Positions 36,885-45,886 of a stretch of 64,000 nucleotides of DNA are shown one piece after another. Each line of letters starts with the position of its first letter. The stretch's first letter is position 1. A program made the position numbers and the translations under genes. The DNA is from an uncultured Erythrobacter sp. (lineage in GTDB: Bacteria > Pseudomonadota > Alphaproteobacteria > Sphingomonadales > Sphingomonadaceae): positions 1-64,000 of the forward strand of contig CANKYZ010000007.1 of NCBI GenBank assembly GCA_947488325.1, given 5' to 3'. Below the pieces are notes generated by a model, which had not been told where the DNA came from, searched no databases, and saw only the letters and a list, made by a program, of their open reading frames with translations.

Positions 36885-38408
36885 ATGTCAATCACACAAC
36901 CTAATTCTAAGCAGGTCGATTTCGACGTCCTCATTGTCGGTGCGGGCATTTCCGGCATCGGTATGGGCGCGCATATGCACTTAAAGACGCCAGATCATTC
37001 CTTCGCAATTGTTGAGCGTCGTGAGAATCTTGGAGGGACATGGGATCTGTTCCGCTATCCTGGCATTCGATCAGACAGTGACATGCACACGCTGGGATTT
37101 GAATTCGAACCGTGGCGACATGAGAAAAGCATCGCAGATGCTCCTTCCATCCTCGAGTATCTCAACCGCATAGTCGACGAACGCGGCATCCGCGATCACA
37201 TCCGCTTTGGCCAAAAAGTCATCTCTGCCGATTTTCGTGAAGACGAAGCGCTGTGGAATATTGAAATGGAGCAAGCCGACGGCACACGCTCACAATTGAC
37301 CGCAAACTTCCTCTATCTCGGCTCAGGCTATTACGATTACGATGAGCCTTACGATGCAGGCTTTCAATTCGGTAGTTTTAAAGGGCAAGTTCTGCACCCG
37401 CAGTTCTGGCCAGAAGACCTCGATTACACCGGCAAGAAAGTCGTTGTGATCGGTTCCGGTGCGACCGCAGTGACTATCGTCCCGTCAATGGCCGAAAAGG
37501 CTGCCCATGTGACGATGCTTCAACGCACTCCTACATGGATGATCACGCGCCCAGCGAAGGATGGATTCGCCAACCTCTTGCGTAGGTTTCTTCCTGAAGC
37601 ACTCGCTTATCGGATCACCCGTTTCAAGAACATCCGGATGCAAGACTTCACGTTTAAGGTGGCTCGCAACAAGCCGGAGAAAGCCAAAAAGAGCCTATAC
37701 AAAGGCATCGAAAAAGAGCTGGGCCCGGACTACGATAAGGCGAATTTCACCCCGCCCTATAATCCGTGGGAACAACGCCTGTGTCTGGTACCCGATGGCG
37801 ACATGTTTCAAGCGATGAAATCAGGCAAAGCAGGCATTACCACTGGACATATCGACTCATTTGAAAAGAATGGCATCCGCCTGAAGTCAGGTGAATTGAT
37901 CGAAGCCGATATTATAATCACCGCCACCGGTCTGAACATGGCTGTCGCTGGCAAAATCGATGTGAGTGTGGGTGGCCAGCCGGTCGATTTCAGCCAACGT
38001 TTCTATTACAAGGGGTGTATGTTCTCGAATCTACCCAACCTTGCGGTGGTGTTCGGTTATCTCAATGCCAGTTGGACTCTGCGCGCGGATATCAATTCGG
38101 ACTATGTCTGCCGCGTGCTCAACGAAATGCGCGCCAAGAATGCCGACATCGTCAACCCGATCCTGACAGCCGAAGCCGAAGCCGGGATCGAAGAAGACGA
38201 CATCTACGATTTCTCTAGCGGGTATATTCAACGCGCCAAACACCTTCAACCTAAGAACGGTATGCACTATCCGTGGCGCCTCAATCAGGAATATGTCCTC
38301 GACCGAAAGCAGATGGCAAGCGATCCTGTCGATGATGGCCTCCTGACTTTCACCCGTTCAGGGGCAAATGCGCAGAAGTCAGGAGAGCAGCTCGAAGCGG
38401 CGGAGTAA
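36885..38408 (+). CDS. Flavoprotein monooxygenase, Baeyer-Villiger type
   Basis: A 507-residue FAD/NADPH enzyme. ATG 36885, after GGGAAGAGAGAGC, gives MSITQPNSKQVDFDVLIVGAG; the track's start is 39 bases earlier. It has the FAD motif GAGISGIG, the NADPH motif IGSGATAVT, and the Baeyer-Villiger fingerprint FKGQVLHPQFWP. The sequence RRENLGGTWDLFRYPGIRSD matches the EthA-like group. Such enzymes insert oxygen next to a ketone, giving an ester or lactone. With the thiolases, hydratase and dehydrogenase nearby it fits breakdown of a cyclic or long-chain ketone, but the substrate is unknown. Confidence 0.88.
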   Translation: MSITQPNSKQVDFDVLIVGAGISGIGMGAHMHLKTPDHSFAIVERRENLGGTWDLFRYPGIRSDSDMHTLGFEFEPWRHEKSIADAPSILEYLNRIVDERGIRDHIRFGQKVISADFREDEALWNIEMEQADGTRSQLTANFLYLGSGYYDYDEPYDAGFQFGSFKGQVLHPQFWPEDLDYTGKKVVVIGSGATAVTIVPSMAEKAAHVTMLQRTPTWMITRPAKDGFANLLRRFLPEALAYRITRFKNIRMQDFTFKVARNKPEKAKKSLYKGIEKELGPDYDKANFTPPYNPWEQRLCLVPDGDMFQAMKSGKAGITTGHIDSFEKNGIRLKSGELIEADIIITATGLNMAVAGKIDVSVGGQPVDFSQRFYYKGCMFSNLPNLAVVFGYLNASWTLRADINSDYVCRVLNEMRAKNADIVNPILTAEAEAGIEEDDIYDFSSGYIQRAKHLQPKNGMHYPWRLNQEYVLDRKQMASDPVDDGLLTFTRSGANAQKSGEQLEAAE

Positions 38409-38462
38409 TTTGGCGGCTGTTGGTAGTGGAAATCATCGAACCTTTGGCTTAGGCATGGAGGC

Positions 38463-39224
38463 ATGAATTCCCCTGACAAGATATGGACCGCTGGCCTCGT
38501 CATTATTGGCGATGAAATTCTCTCCGGTCGCACTCATGACAAGAATATCGCTCAGATCGCGAGCTGGCTGCAAGTTCAAGGCATCCGCCTAACCGAAGTT
38601 CGCGTCGTAGCCGACGTTGAAGATCACATTGTCGAAGCGGTAAATGCCCTCCGCACGGTTAATGATTACCTTTTTACCACTGGCGGAATTGGTCCAACGC
38701 ATGATGATATTACAGTCGATGCCGTAGCAAAGGCACTGGGTGTTCCAGTTGTCATTCACGAAGAAGCCCGTGCAATTCTTGAGCGATATTATGCTGATAA
38801 AGGCGGCCTGAACGAAGGACGTTTACGCATGGCTCGAGTGCCGGAAGGGTCCGATTTGATTCCAAATATCCGAAGCGGCGCGCCCGGCATTCGGCGAGGT
38901 AATGTGATTGTGATGGCAGGCGTCCCGCATATTACCGCCGGAATGCTCGACGCGCTGACCGGAAAGCTGGAAGGCGGCGCTCCCTTGCTTTCGGAGACTA
39001 TCGGTAGTTGGGTTGCAGAGAGCGAAGTTGCTGGGATGCTACGTGAAGTCGAGAAAGCTCACGAGAACTGCCAGATTGGCTCCTACCCCTTCTTTCGCGA
39101 AGGAAAGGTTGGCGCAAATTTCGTCATCCGATCAACTCACGAGGAAGATTTGGCAAGCTGCGTCGATAGCCTTACCGATGGCCTCGCCACCAGTGGATAC
39201 GATTTCACTCCCGGTGGCATCTGA
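38463..39224 (+). CDS. CinA N-terminal domain (molybdopterin-binding fold) protein
   Basis: A 253-residue protein with the MoCF-biosynthesis-type fold that forms the N-terminal half of CinA. Motifs are GDEILSGRTHDKN, LFTTGGIGPTHDDIT and the region VIVMAGVPHI. The C-terminal NMN deamidase domain of full CinA is absent, as usual for this group annotated 'competence/damage-inducible protein A'. Proposed activities are hydrolysis of ADP-ribose-like nucleotides, but none is shown for this branch. It starts 54 bases after the monooxygenase on the same strand. Confidence 0.85.
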   Translation: MNSPDKIWTAGLVIIGDEILSGRTHDKNIAQIASWLQVQGIRLTEVRVVADVEDHIVEAVNALRTVNDYLFTTGGIGPTHDDITVDAVAKALGVPVVIHEEARAILERYYADKGGLNEGRLRMARVPEGSDLIPNIRSGAPGIRRGNVIVMAGVPHITAGMLDALTGKLEGGAPLLSETIGSWVAESEVAGMLREVEKAHENCQIGSYPFFREGKVGANFVIRSTHEEDLASCVDSLTDGLATSGYDFTPGGI

Positions 39225-39287
39225 CCAATTGCGAGGGTGCGAGCATGCACGCACCGATCCGATCTACTCAAACAAAACGTTCATGAC

Positions 39288-39320
39288 AAAAAGGGGCCGG
39301 AAGCTCTCGCTGCCGACCCC
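39288..39320 (-). terminator. Rho-independent terminator of rplKA
   Basis: On the minus strand GGGGTCGG pairs with CCGGCCCC (one G-U wobble) around a short loop and is followed by TTTTT. It lies 38 bases downstream of the rplA stop. Confidence 0.75.
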
Positions 39321-39357
39321 AGAATGTTCGTGATTGGGAAGTAGCAAGGCGCAGCGT

Positions 39358-40050
39358 TTAAGCGCCTTCAATACCCGAAAGATCGATCTTCAAGCCCGGT
39401 CCCATGGTCGAGGTCAAGGAGACCTTTTGCACGTATTTACCCTTTGAGCCCGATGGCTTCGCTTTCACGATAGCGCTTGTGATCGCTTCAAAGTTGGCCT
39501 TAATCTCTGCATCCGAGAACGACAGTTTGCCGATACCAGAATGGATGATACCCATTTTCTCAACGCGGAATTCAACCTGGCCGCCTTTGGCGTCCTTAAC
39601 GGCCTGTTCGACGTTCGGAGTAACGGTGCCCAATTTCGGGTTCGGCATCAGACCCTTTGGACCAAGCACTTTGCCCAAACGGCCAACAACGCCCATCATA
39701 TCTGGCGTTGCAATGACGCGATCATAATCGAGATCGCCGCCCTGCATCGCTTCCATTAGATCTTCTGCGCCAACCTTGTCGGCTCCGGCAGCAGTAGCTT
39801 TGTCAGCGTTATCGCCGCGCGCAAACACAGCGACCTTAACAGCCTTACCCGTGCCCGACGGCAGTGATACCATGCCGCGAACCATCTGGTCTGCATGACG
39901 TGGATCAACACCAAGGTTGAGCGCGATTTCGACGGTTTCGTCGAATTTTGTCTTATGCTCACGCAAGGTCGAGATTGCTTCGTCGATGGTGTAGAGCTTC
40001 TCTGGGTTCAGCTCAGCAGCGGCTTTTTGTTTTTTTGTCAGTTTCGCCAT
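39358..40050 (-). CDS. rplA: 50S ribosomal protein L1
   Basis: A 230-residue L1, which binds 23S rRNA at the L1 stalk and, in many bacteria, represses its own mRNA. The signature motifs [43 protein letters not shown] and [13 protein letters not shown] are complete. Length is normal. It follows rplK by 4 bases in the same operon. A hairpin terminator follows. Confidence 0.97.
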   Translation of the reverse strand: MAKLTKKQKAAAELNPEKLYTIDEAISTLREHKTKFDETVEIALNLGVDPRHADQMVRGMVSLPSGTGKAVKVAVFARGDNADKATAAGADKVGAEDLMEAMQGGDLDYDRVIATPDMMGVVGRLGKVLGPKGLMPNPKLGTVTPNVEQAVKDAKGGQVEFRVEKMGIIHSGIGKLSFSDAEIKANFEAITSAIVKAKPSGSKGKYVQKVSLTSTMGPGLKIDLSGIEGA

Positions 40051-40054
40051 TGGT

Positions 40055-40483
40055 TCAACCCTTCACTTCAAGGCCCATCGAGCGGACGGAGCCCTCGATG
40101 ATTTTCATGGCCTGATCAATATCGTTTGCATTGAGGTCCTTCATTTTGGCCTCTGCAATTTCCTTCACTTGAGCTTGTGTGACTGATCCAGCCACAACTT
40201 TGCCCGGCTCGCCCGAACCCGACTTCAGCTTGGCAGCTTTCTTGATAAGGAAACTTGCTGGTGGAGTTTTGGTCGTGAAGGTGAACGAACGGTCAGCATA
40301 GACCGTGATCGTGGTTGGAATCGGGGCGTTCTTTTCAAGGTCCTGCGTCGCGGCGTTAAACGCCTTGCAGAATTCCATGATGTTGACGCCGCGCTGACCC
40401 AATGCTGGGCCGATTGGCGGTGAGGGATTTGCGGTGCCAGCTGGCACTTGCAGCTTGATATAGCCTTCGATTTTCTTGGCCAC
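40055..40483 (-). CDS. rplK: 50S ribosomal protein L11
   Basis: A 142-residue L11, part of the GTPase-associated centre. It starts [20 protein letters not shown], with the N-terminal Lys residues that are methylated in other bacteria, and has the conserved [20 protein letters not shown] and C-terminal [23 protein letters not shown] precedes the ATG. Normally nusG lies just upstream in this class; here it is about 2.6 kb away on the same strand with an inserted group between. Confidence 0.97.
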   Translation of the reverse strand: MAKKIEGYIKLQVPAGTANPSPPIGPALGQRGVNIMEFCKAFNAATQDLEKNAPIPTTITVYADRSFTFTTKTPPASFLIKKAAKLKSGSGEPGKVVAGSVTQAQVKEIAEAKMKDLNANDIDQAMKIIEGSVRSMGLEVKG

Positions 40484-40730
40484 TATGGGCCTCCTTTCGC
40501 ACTGTTGCCGCGCTCTTTCGAAAAACGGCTCATGTTAAGCGGTCCAGCGGCTGGCGATCATGCCAACCTCCCGCACGGGTTCCCAACGATGTGAAGGGAG
40601 CGCAGCCAATAACGATTCGGCGTCAATTTGCAAGCTCGAAACGGTGCTATCTGCTGGACCAAACAATGGTAAAGTTAGATCAACGTATCTACGCGCAAAG
40701 CTGCACTTGCTACGACACAAATTGGAAAGG

Positions 40731-41405
40731 CTATTTCGCTTTCTTGCGAACCGACTTTTTTGTCTGCGCTTTCATCGCGTTCAGCTCAGCTTCGATCTTG
40801 CTTGCTTGCGACAGAGCAGCGATCTCCGCATCAGCCTTTGCGAGCGTTTCTTCGTGCCCAAGAGCCGAAGAAGCATCCTGAAACGAAGCTCTGCGCTCCA
40901 ATTCATCAATCCGATCCATCCGCCGCTCCGAACGGTGGTCACCGGTTCGTACCGGGCTCGCAATTCCCATCGGCGGCGTATTTGCAGAAGCAATGATCTT
41001 CGCGATTACATCATCGCGTTTCGCTTCAAGATCTGTAATCCCGCATTCCAGCTCAGCGACTTGCTGAGCCAATTCCTCGAATTCCAGCTTCGCCTCTACG
41101 GCTTTTTCCATCTCACTTTCCCGCGCCAGCAAAGCGGCGTGGGCCAGATCTTCGCGTTTGTGATCGATCGCAGTCTTCGCCTTGTCAGTCCATAGCTCAG
41201 CATCAGCGGCCAGTCTGTCAGCATAACTAACCCCGCGTTCATACTGTCGCTTGGTCATTGTCAGTTCACTATGAAGACTGATTAGCGTCTCTTCTATCTC
41301 AGAGCGCAGCAGGTTCAACCCCTTCGCCGGATCAGTCGCTTTGTTCACCAACGACTCAAGGTTGCTGGAAACCAGTTCTCGAACCCGAACAGCGATGTGG
41401 ATCAT
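40731..41405 (-). CDS. pspA: PspA/IM30-family membrane-stress protein
   Basis: A 224-residue helical protein of the PspA/IM30 (ESCRT-III-like) family that binds and stabilises membranes. The long coiled coil runs from about residue 25 to 145 (ELVSSNLESLVNKATDPAKGLNLLRSEIEE, MTKRQYERGVSYADRL). Start codon ATG 41405. The C-terminal 60 residues (DDVIAKIIASANTPP onwards) are Lys/Ala rich, with a charged tail. No psp regulator (pspF, pspBC) is adjacent. It is divergent from an ABA4-like membrane gene, which could be functionally connected through the membrane. Confidence 0.8.
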   Translation of the reverse strand: MIHIAVRVRELVSSNLESLVNKATDPAKGLNLLRSEIEETLISLHSELTMTKRQYERGVSYADRLAADAELWTDKAKTAIDHKREDLAHAALLARESEMEKAVEAKLEFEELAQQVAELECGITDLEAKRDDVIAKIIASANTPPMGIASPVRTGDHRSERRMDRIDELERRASFQDASSALGHEETLAKADAEIAALSQASKIEAELNAMKAQTKKSVRKKAK

Positions 41406-41564
41406 TTGAACACCTCAGAATACAAAGAACGTTTGTAGTACGTTGATCGAGTTAAGAAAAGCTGGGAATCGTCGGATTCATTGGGTGTCGCGGCCAACCC
41501 CCAAAGCTGCGGTCCTTGATCCAATTAGTGTGTTGTCCTAGCAATACGCTCTGTTAATTGAGGA

Positions 41565-42035
41565 ATGTCACCAATACCATTACCTGATCAATGGTTCGGT
41601 TATGCCGGGCAAACAACCATGATCGACTGGCTAATCCTGATCTTTTTGCCGCGGCGATGGCCTCTGCTAATTGCGGTCCCGCGCTACACCACCCCGTTTG
41701 GCCTTTCACTGTTCTATGCAGGGTTGGCCATGGGGTATTTCTCTTCAGTCGAGGACGGCGGGTACGGCTCACTTGATCAAGTCGCCGCGCTATTGGGAAA
41801 GCGCGAAATGCTGCTTGCGGGCTGGATCGATTACCTTGCTTTTGACCTGTTTATCGGCGGCTGGATCGCGGTGGAAGCAGACCGAGTCGGGATCAATCGT
41901 GTCATTCAAGCACCTCTCTTGATCGCGACATTCATGTTTGGGTCGATGGTTTTGGCGATTCTCCTCACCATACGGACAGGATATTTCCGCAAGAAAATGG
42001 CGCCTGATGTCGCTGTTTCAGCAATTACAGCGTAG
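41565..42035 (+). CDS. ABA4-like (DUF4281) membrane protein
   Basis: A protein of 156 residues with three to four predicted membrane helices (WLILIFLPRRWPLLIAVP, LFYAGLAMGYF, VIQAPLLIATFMFGSMVLAILL). The motif WIDYLAFDLFIGGWIAVEADR is characteristic of the DUF4281/ABA4-like family; the plant member is needed for neoxanthin formation. In bacteria the function is not established, and a link to carotenoids is only analogy. The ribosome site before ATG 41565 (GAGGA) is too close, so ATG 41619 (MIDWLILIF) could be the real start. It overlaps the next gene by 29 bases. Confidence 0.65.
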   Translation: MSPIPLPDQWFGYAGQTTMIDWLILIFLPRRWPLLIAVPRYTTPFGLSLFYAGLAMGYFSSVEDGGYGSLDQVAALLGKREMLLAGWIDYLAFDLFIGGWIAVEADRVGINRVIQAPLLIATFMFGSMVLAILLTIRTGYFRKKMAPDVAVSAITA

Positions 42036-42993
42036 CTGTCAGTATGAGCGCCGCGCCTACCTCAACACTGGGCTGGATCGCACTCGCGCCGCTTTGGATA
42101 ATGACCACGTCACCCGCCTCAATCTGACGCTGGCAGTCTTTATGATCGCTAGTTTCGTTGTGTTCACGCCGGCTTGGCTGATGGACACTCGGGTGCTCGA
42201 CGGCACGGCTGTCTGGACCAAACCTCAAAAATTCAATGTTTCGCTTGGGCTGCACTTCTTCACCGTCGGCGCTTTGCTGCAATTGGTTCCGAGAGAAGTT
42301 CGCACAGGGCCTTTGCTGCTAATTTTTTCGTATTTGACCGCAATCGGACTGGTATTCGAATATGTCTGGGTCGCAACTCAGGCGGCGCAGGCAAAGCGAT
42401 CACATTTCAATTTCGACAACAGTTTTGAAAGCACAATGTATGCTCTGATGGGACTCGGTGCATTCTTCTTGATGACAATCGCCTTGGCGCTGACCATGCA
42501 GATTTGGCGTAACGGCGGCCGTACCCGCAAAGGATTGTGGCTGGGCGCAATAGTCGATCTAACATTGGCCTTTTTTACAACGCTCTATTTCGGCTTCACC
42601 ATGTCGAGCACAAGCCGTTATGTCGGTGCCCCGCTCAAAGGAGGCGGCGCGACCGTGCCCTTCTTTGACTGGTCCAGAGAATATGGTGATTTGCGCCCGG
42701 CACATTTCGTAAGCCTGCATATGATGCAATCCGTGCCGCTGGCTGGGTGGATTGCAGATCGCTATGATTGGAATACAGTCGCAGTAGTGACCGGCGTAAC
42801 ACTCGCGCAGCTCGGGATCGCGAACGCTCTTCGTTCAAGCTCTGGTGGGTCGACCGTTCTGGCCAATATAGAGGTAAGAAGCTTCATTCACTGCCTTTCG
42901 CGCCCAGTTCATGCCGAGGAATCTTCATCCCCTTGGTCCGGCTGGTCAGGTGGAATTGGCGGCATAGCTCGCAAGCATAGGCACGCAGTTTAA
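42007..42993 (+). CDS. Seven-helix membrane protein of unknown function
   Basis: A 328-residue integral membrane protein (from ATG 42007; the start is weakly supported). Seven hydrophobic segments are clear, from LNLTLAVFMIASFVVFTPAW through GPLLLIFSYLTAIGLVFEYVW, MYALMGLGAFFLMTIALALT, IVDLTLAFFTTLYFGF, FVSLHMMQSVPLAGWIAD to VAVVTGVTLAQLGIANAL. Conserved-looking loops contain FNFDNSFEST and FDWSREYGDLRPAHF. I do not recognise the family. The last 50 residues (Ser/Trp/Gly rich) overlap the opposite-strand small gene and are probably not constrained. It overlaps the ABA4-like gene by 29 bases, so the two are likely translated together. Confidence 0.6.
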   Translation: MSLFQQLQRSCQYERRAYLNTGLDRTRAALDNDHVTRLNLTLAVFMIASFVVFTPAWLMDTRVLDGTAVWTKPQKFNVSLGLHFFTVGALLQLVPREVRTGPLLLIFSYLTAIGLVFEYVWVATQAAQAKRSHFNFDNSFESTMYALMGLGAFFLMTIALALTMQIWRNGGRTRKGLWLGAIVDLTLAFFTTLYFGFTMSSTSRYVGAPLKGGGATVPFFDWSREYGDLRPAHFVSLHMMQSVPLAGWIADRYDWNTVAVVTGVTLAQLGIANALRSSSGGSTVLANIEVRSFIHCLSRPVHAEESSSPWSGWSGGIGGIARKHRHAV

Positions 42994-43078
42994 AAGGCGC
43001 GGATTGCGCCGCAAGCTCAGCCGCTTCGCGGGTCAGATAACGCTTCTTCTTAGAGCAAATGCCGGGCCGGGTTTTCAT
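42884..43078 (-). CDS. Small basic Cys-containing protein
   Basis: A 64-residue protein from ATG 43078 (MKTRPGICSKKKRYLTREAA). It contains CSKKKRYLTREAAELAAQ and RAYACELCRQFHLTS, where three Cys and His may form a small zinc site. Such short basic proteins near nusG look conserved in sphingomonads by my recollection; function is unknown. It overlaps the 3' end of the seven-helix gene on the opposite strand by about 110 bases and lies 33 bases after nusG on the same strand. Confidence 0.55.
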   Translation of the reverse strand: MKTRPGICSKKKRYLTREAAELAAQSAPFKLRAYACELCRQFHLTSRTKGMKIPRHELGAKGSE

Positions 43079-43111
43079 AAACCACATGCCCTACATAATT
43101 GACGCGAGCGC

Positions 43112-43648
43112 TTACTTGACCAGTTCGACCTGTTCAAAATCGAGTTCCACCAAGGTCGGGCGACCAAAGATCGAAACGCTGACCTTTACCTTTGCCTTAT
43201 CGAAATCGAGCTCTTCGACCACGCCGTTGAAGCTAGCAAATGGACCGTCGAGGACTTTGACAGAATCACCAATCTCGTATTCGACAGTGATCTGCTGTTT
43301 GGGCGCGGATTTCGCTTCTTCAACACCGCCGAAATAGCGTGCGGCCTCTTTTTCAGAAATTGCCTGCGGTTTATTGTTGTTGCCAAGAAAGCCGGTCACC
43401 TTCGGAGTGTTCTTCACAAGGTGATAGATGTCATCATTCATCCGCAGCTTTGCTAGGACGTAGCCGGGCATAAACTTGCGCTCAACCTGAACTTTTTTGC
43501 CGCGCTTCACTTCGGTGATGGTTTCAGTCGGGACTTCGATTTCCTCGACACCTTCGGTCAGGCCAAGCCGTTCGGCTTCGGTGATGATCGCTTCCTTCAC
43601 CTTGTTTTCAAAGCCGGAGTAAGCGTGAATAATGTACCAGCGAGACAT
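43112..43648 (-). CDS. nusG: Transcription termination/antitermination protein NusG
   Basis: A 178-residue NusG, which binds RNA polymerase and couples transcription to translation and Rho. The NGN domain begins MSRWYIIHAYSGFENKV and ends near TGFLGNNNKP; the KOW domain has GDSVKVLDGPFASFNGVVEEL near the C terminus. The insert EEIEVPTETITEVKRGKKVQVERKFMPGYV is typical of alphaproteobacterial NusG. It is downstream of secE in the conserved order, 49 bases apart. Confidence 0.97.
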   Translation of the reverse strand: MSRWYIIHAYSGFENKVKEAIITEAERLGLTEGVEEIEVPTETITEVKRGKKVQVERKFMPGYVLAKLRMNDDIYHLVKNTPKVTGFLGNNNKPQAISEKEAARYFGGVEEAKSAPKQQITVEYEIGDSVKVLDGPFASFNGVVEELDFDKAKVKVSVSIFGRPTLVELDFEQVELVK

Positions 43649-43697
43649 GATGTGTCCTTGAATCTATTAAATTTTACACGCGCTTAGCCCGATGGGC

Positions 43698-43907
43698 TCA
43701 AGCTAGCGTAAGAAGGAAATTTACGAGGGCGTTGAAGATGCTGTCGATGCCGAAAAAGAACAACGACAGGATCACCATAAAGATGAATACGAAGATCGCA
43801 GTGCGAATCGTCTCTTCGCGGGTCGGCCAAACGACCTTGCTGGTCTCCGTGCGAACCTGGTTCACAAATTCGGGAACGGATGTCTTGCGTTTTTTCTCTT
43901 CGGCCAT
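43698..43907 (-). CDS. secE: Preprotein translocase subunit SecE
   Basis: A 69-residue SecE with one membrane helix (TAIFVFIFMVILSLFFFGIDS) after the conserved amphipathic segment FVNQVRTETSKVVWPTREET. SecE clamps SecY in the translocon. The short single-helix form is normal outside enterobacteria. It precedes nusG on the same strand as in most bacteria. Confidence 0.96.
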   Translation of the reverse strand: MAEEKKRKTSVPEFVNQVRTETSKVVWPTREETIRTAIFVFIFMVILSLFFFGIDSIFNALVNFLLTLA

Positions 43908-44205
43908 GGAGCCTCTCGCCTTCGCGTATAAACTGTGTTGATCCGGCTTTTAGGTAGGTCTCGTCGCCGTCCGGGACAAGGTCGCGGATGGGCAGAGATT
44001 TTTACCGATGTCAGGAACGATCTCGCTAATATGGCGCACTGGGGCGGAAAGCAAGCAAGAAGAGTGGTGCAGATATACACTGGCGAGTCGGAAACCCCAA
44101 GCACGGGGCTAGTCAATCTTAAAACTGCGCACTAGCGTACCTTCTTAACGAGATGGTCGGGAGGACCGACCAATCTTCAAAAACGCAATAAGGGGATAGC
44201 CACAA

Positions 44206-45744
44206 ATGGCTGCAGCACCAACAGGCGCAGAAGCGTGGATCGCGCCGATTACTAATGTTTCGGACTTTATCTGGGGCGGTACCTGGAATGGGGAAGCACT
44301 TCCCTGGCTTTCCATTGGTGGCCAGCCAATCCCGCCAATGACGCTGATCCTGCTGGGGGTGGGCATGTGGATCATGATCGGCCTACGATTTTACCCAATC
44401 GTCAAACTGGGGAGCGCATTCAAAGGTCTGTTCGTTAGCCGCAAGGGCGAAGGAGCGGGCGAAATATCTCCGTTCGCCGCGCTTTCGACAGCGCTTTCAG
44501 GGCAAGTTGGCACGGGCAATCTCGCCGGTGTGGCAACGGCCATTGCGCTGGGTGGCCCCGGCGCGATCTTCTGGATGTGGATCACCGCACTGATTGGCAT
44601 GGCGCTCGCTTTTGCCGAAGGTTCATTGGCCATCCGCTATCGGGAAAAGACCTCGGACGGAGTCTATCGCGGCGGCCCAATGACCTATATTATGATGGGC
44701 CTGGGCAAGAAATATACTTGGCTTGCGATCTTGTTCTGCTTGGGTACTTTATTTTCTGCCTTGGTTACCGGCAACTCAATCCAAGCCAATGCCGTGGCTG
44801 ACGGCTTGAACGAATTGTTCGGCATCGAGGAATGGCTCGGCGGGTTGATCGTGGCGTTGCTAGTATTCGTCGTGATAATCGGCGGCATCAAATCAATCGG
44901 CGGCGTGGCGGAGAGGATTATACCGTTCATGGCCGGTGCCTACATCATTATGGCGATCATCGCATTGATCCTGAATTTCAGCGATCTGCCCGCGACATTC
45001 GGACTGATCTTCAATGGAGCATTCAATACGCAGGCCGCTACTGGCGGATTCTTGGGTGCAGCGATCATGCTGGCCATTCGCGCGGGTGTGGCACGTGGGC
45101 TGTTCTCTAACGAAGCAGGCCAGGGTTCGACCCCTATGGCACACGCCGTGGCCCAGACGAATGATCCAGAACAGCAAGGGCGCATGGCGATGCTCGGCAC
45201 GTTCATCGATACGATTGTGATCTGTACGATGACTGCGTTGGTCATGCTTACCGTCAAAGGCGATTTTACCGCGGGCGGAGAGGCCGTGGCGCATGCGTGG
45301 AATTCCGATCTGCAAGGCTTCGCAATGACCAGTGGCGCCTTTGCTGCAGCCTTCCCGTTCGAAATTTTCAGCATTCCCCTAGGCACGCTGATAGCTTCGA
45401 TTGCACTTATTTTATTCGTTTTCACCACACTGCTAACGTGGAGTTATTATGGTGAGCGTGCGATCACTTTCATCTATGATCGGACCCCTGGCTCGACTCG
45501 CCGTGGCGAGAAGGTGCTTCACATGACCTGGCGTGTGCTGTGGTGCGTTGTGATCTACCTCGGCTCTACGCTTGATCTAACGCTTGTCTGGCGACTTGGC
45601 GATATTTCCAATGCCGCTATGGCGCTGCCAAACTTGTTGGCGCTGGCGCTGTTGTCGGGTGTCGTGTTTAAACTTGCGAGAGGCAACAAAAAGGCCGGCG
45701 ACGATTTCCACGCGGACACGCCGGAAGAGCCAGAAGAATACTAA
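44206..45744 (+). CDS. Sodium:alanine symporter (AGCS) family transporter
   Basis: A 512-residue membrane transporter with about eleven hydrophobic helices. The AGCS signature is FAALSTALSGQVGTGNLAGVATAIALGGPGAIFWMW, continuing with AFAEGSLAIRYREK and ARGLFSNEAGQGSTPMAHAVAQT. The family carries small neutral amino acids (alanine, glycine) with Na+. AAGGGGATAG lies upstream of ATG. It lies on the opposite strand to the ribosomal block, between secE and tRNA-Trp, followed by a hairpin. Marine lifestyle would fit Na+ coupling. Confidence 0.93.
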   Translation: MAAAPTGAEAWIAPITNVSDFIWGGTWNGEALPWLSIGGQPIPPMTLILLGVGMWIMIGLRFYPIVKLGSAFKGLFVSRKGEGAGEISPFAALSTALSGQVGTGNLAGVATAIALGGPGAIFWMWITALIGMALAFAEGSLAIRYREKTSDGVYRGGPMTYIMMGLGKKYTWLAILFCLGTLFSALVTGNSIQANAVADGLNELFGIEEWLGGLIVALLVFVVIIGGIKSIGGVAERIIPFMAGAYIIMAIIALILNFSDLPATFGLIFNGAFNTQAATGGFLGAAIMLAIRAGVARGLFSNEAGQGSTPMAHAVAQTNDPEQQGRMAMLGTFIDTIVICTMTALVMLTVKGDFTAGGEAVAHAWNSDLQGFAMTSGAFAAAFPFEIFSIPLGTLIASIALILFVFTTLLTWSYYGERAITFIYDRTPGSTRRGEKVLHMTWRVLWCVVIYLGSTLDLTLVWRLGDISNAAMALPNLLALALLSGVVFKLARGNKKAGDDFHADTPEEPEEY

Positions 45745-45751
45745 GAATGCT

Positions 45752-45786
45752 GTGTGGGCGCCTTGTAAAAGAGGCGCCCCGCACAC
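45752..45786. terminator. Hairpin after the symporter gene
   Basis: GTGTGGGCGCCT pairs with AGGCGCCCCGCACAC apart from a small bulge, around TGTAAAAG. There is no clear T run, so it could be a weak or Rho-assisted terminator serving the symporter gene. Confidence 0.55.
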
Positions 45787-45886
45787 CAAACTAATACAAT
45801 CCGAAGCAACTCTGACAGATCGTCTATAAAGGCGTGTGCCAAGGCAATGCTATTGGGTGTTTAGGAGAAGAGAGCAGTGTTTGGCG

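Noticed and set aside
42043-42105. Short ORF MSAAPTSTLGW after the ABA4-like stop
   Set aside because: It stops after about 27 codons while the overlapping frame contains seven clear helices.
43935-44135. Plus-strand ORF upstream of the symporter gene
   Set aside because: Arg/Gly-rich antisense of the secE leader, with no ribosome site.
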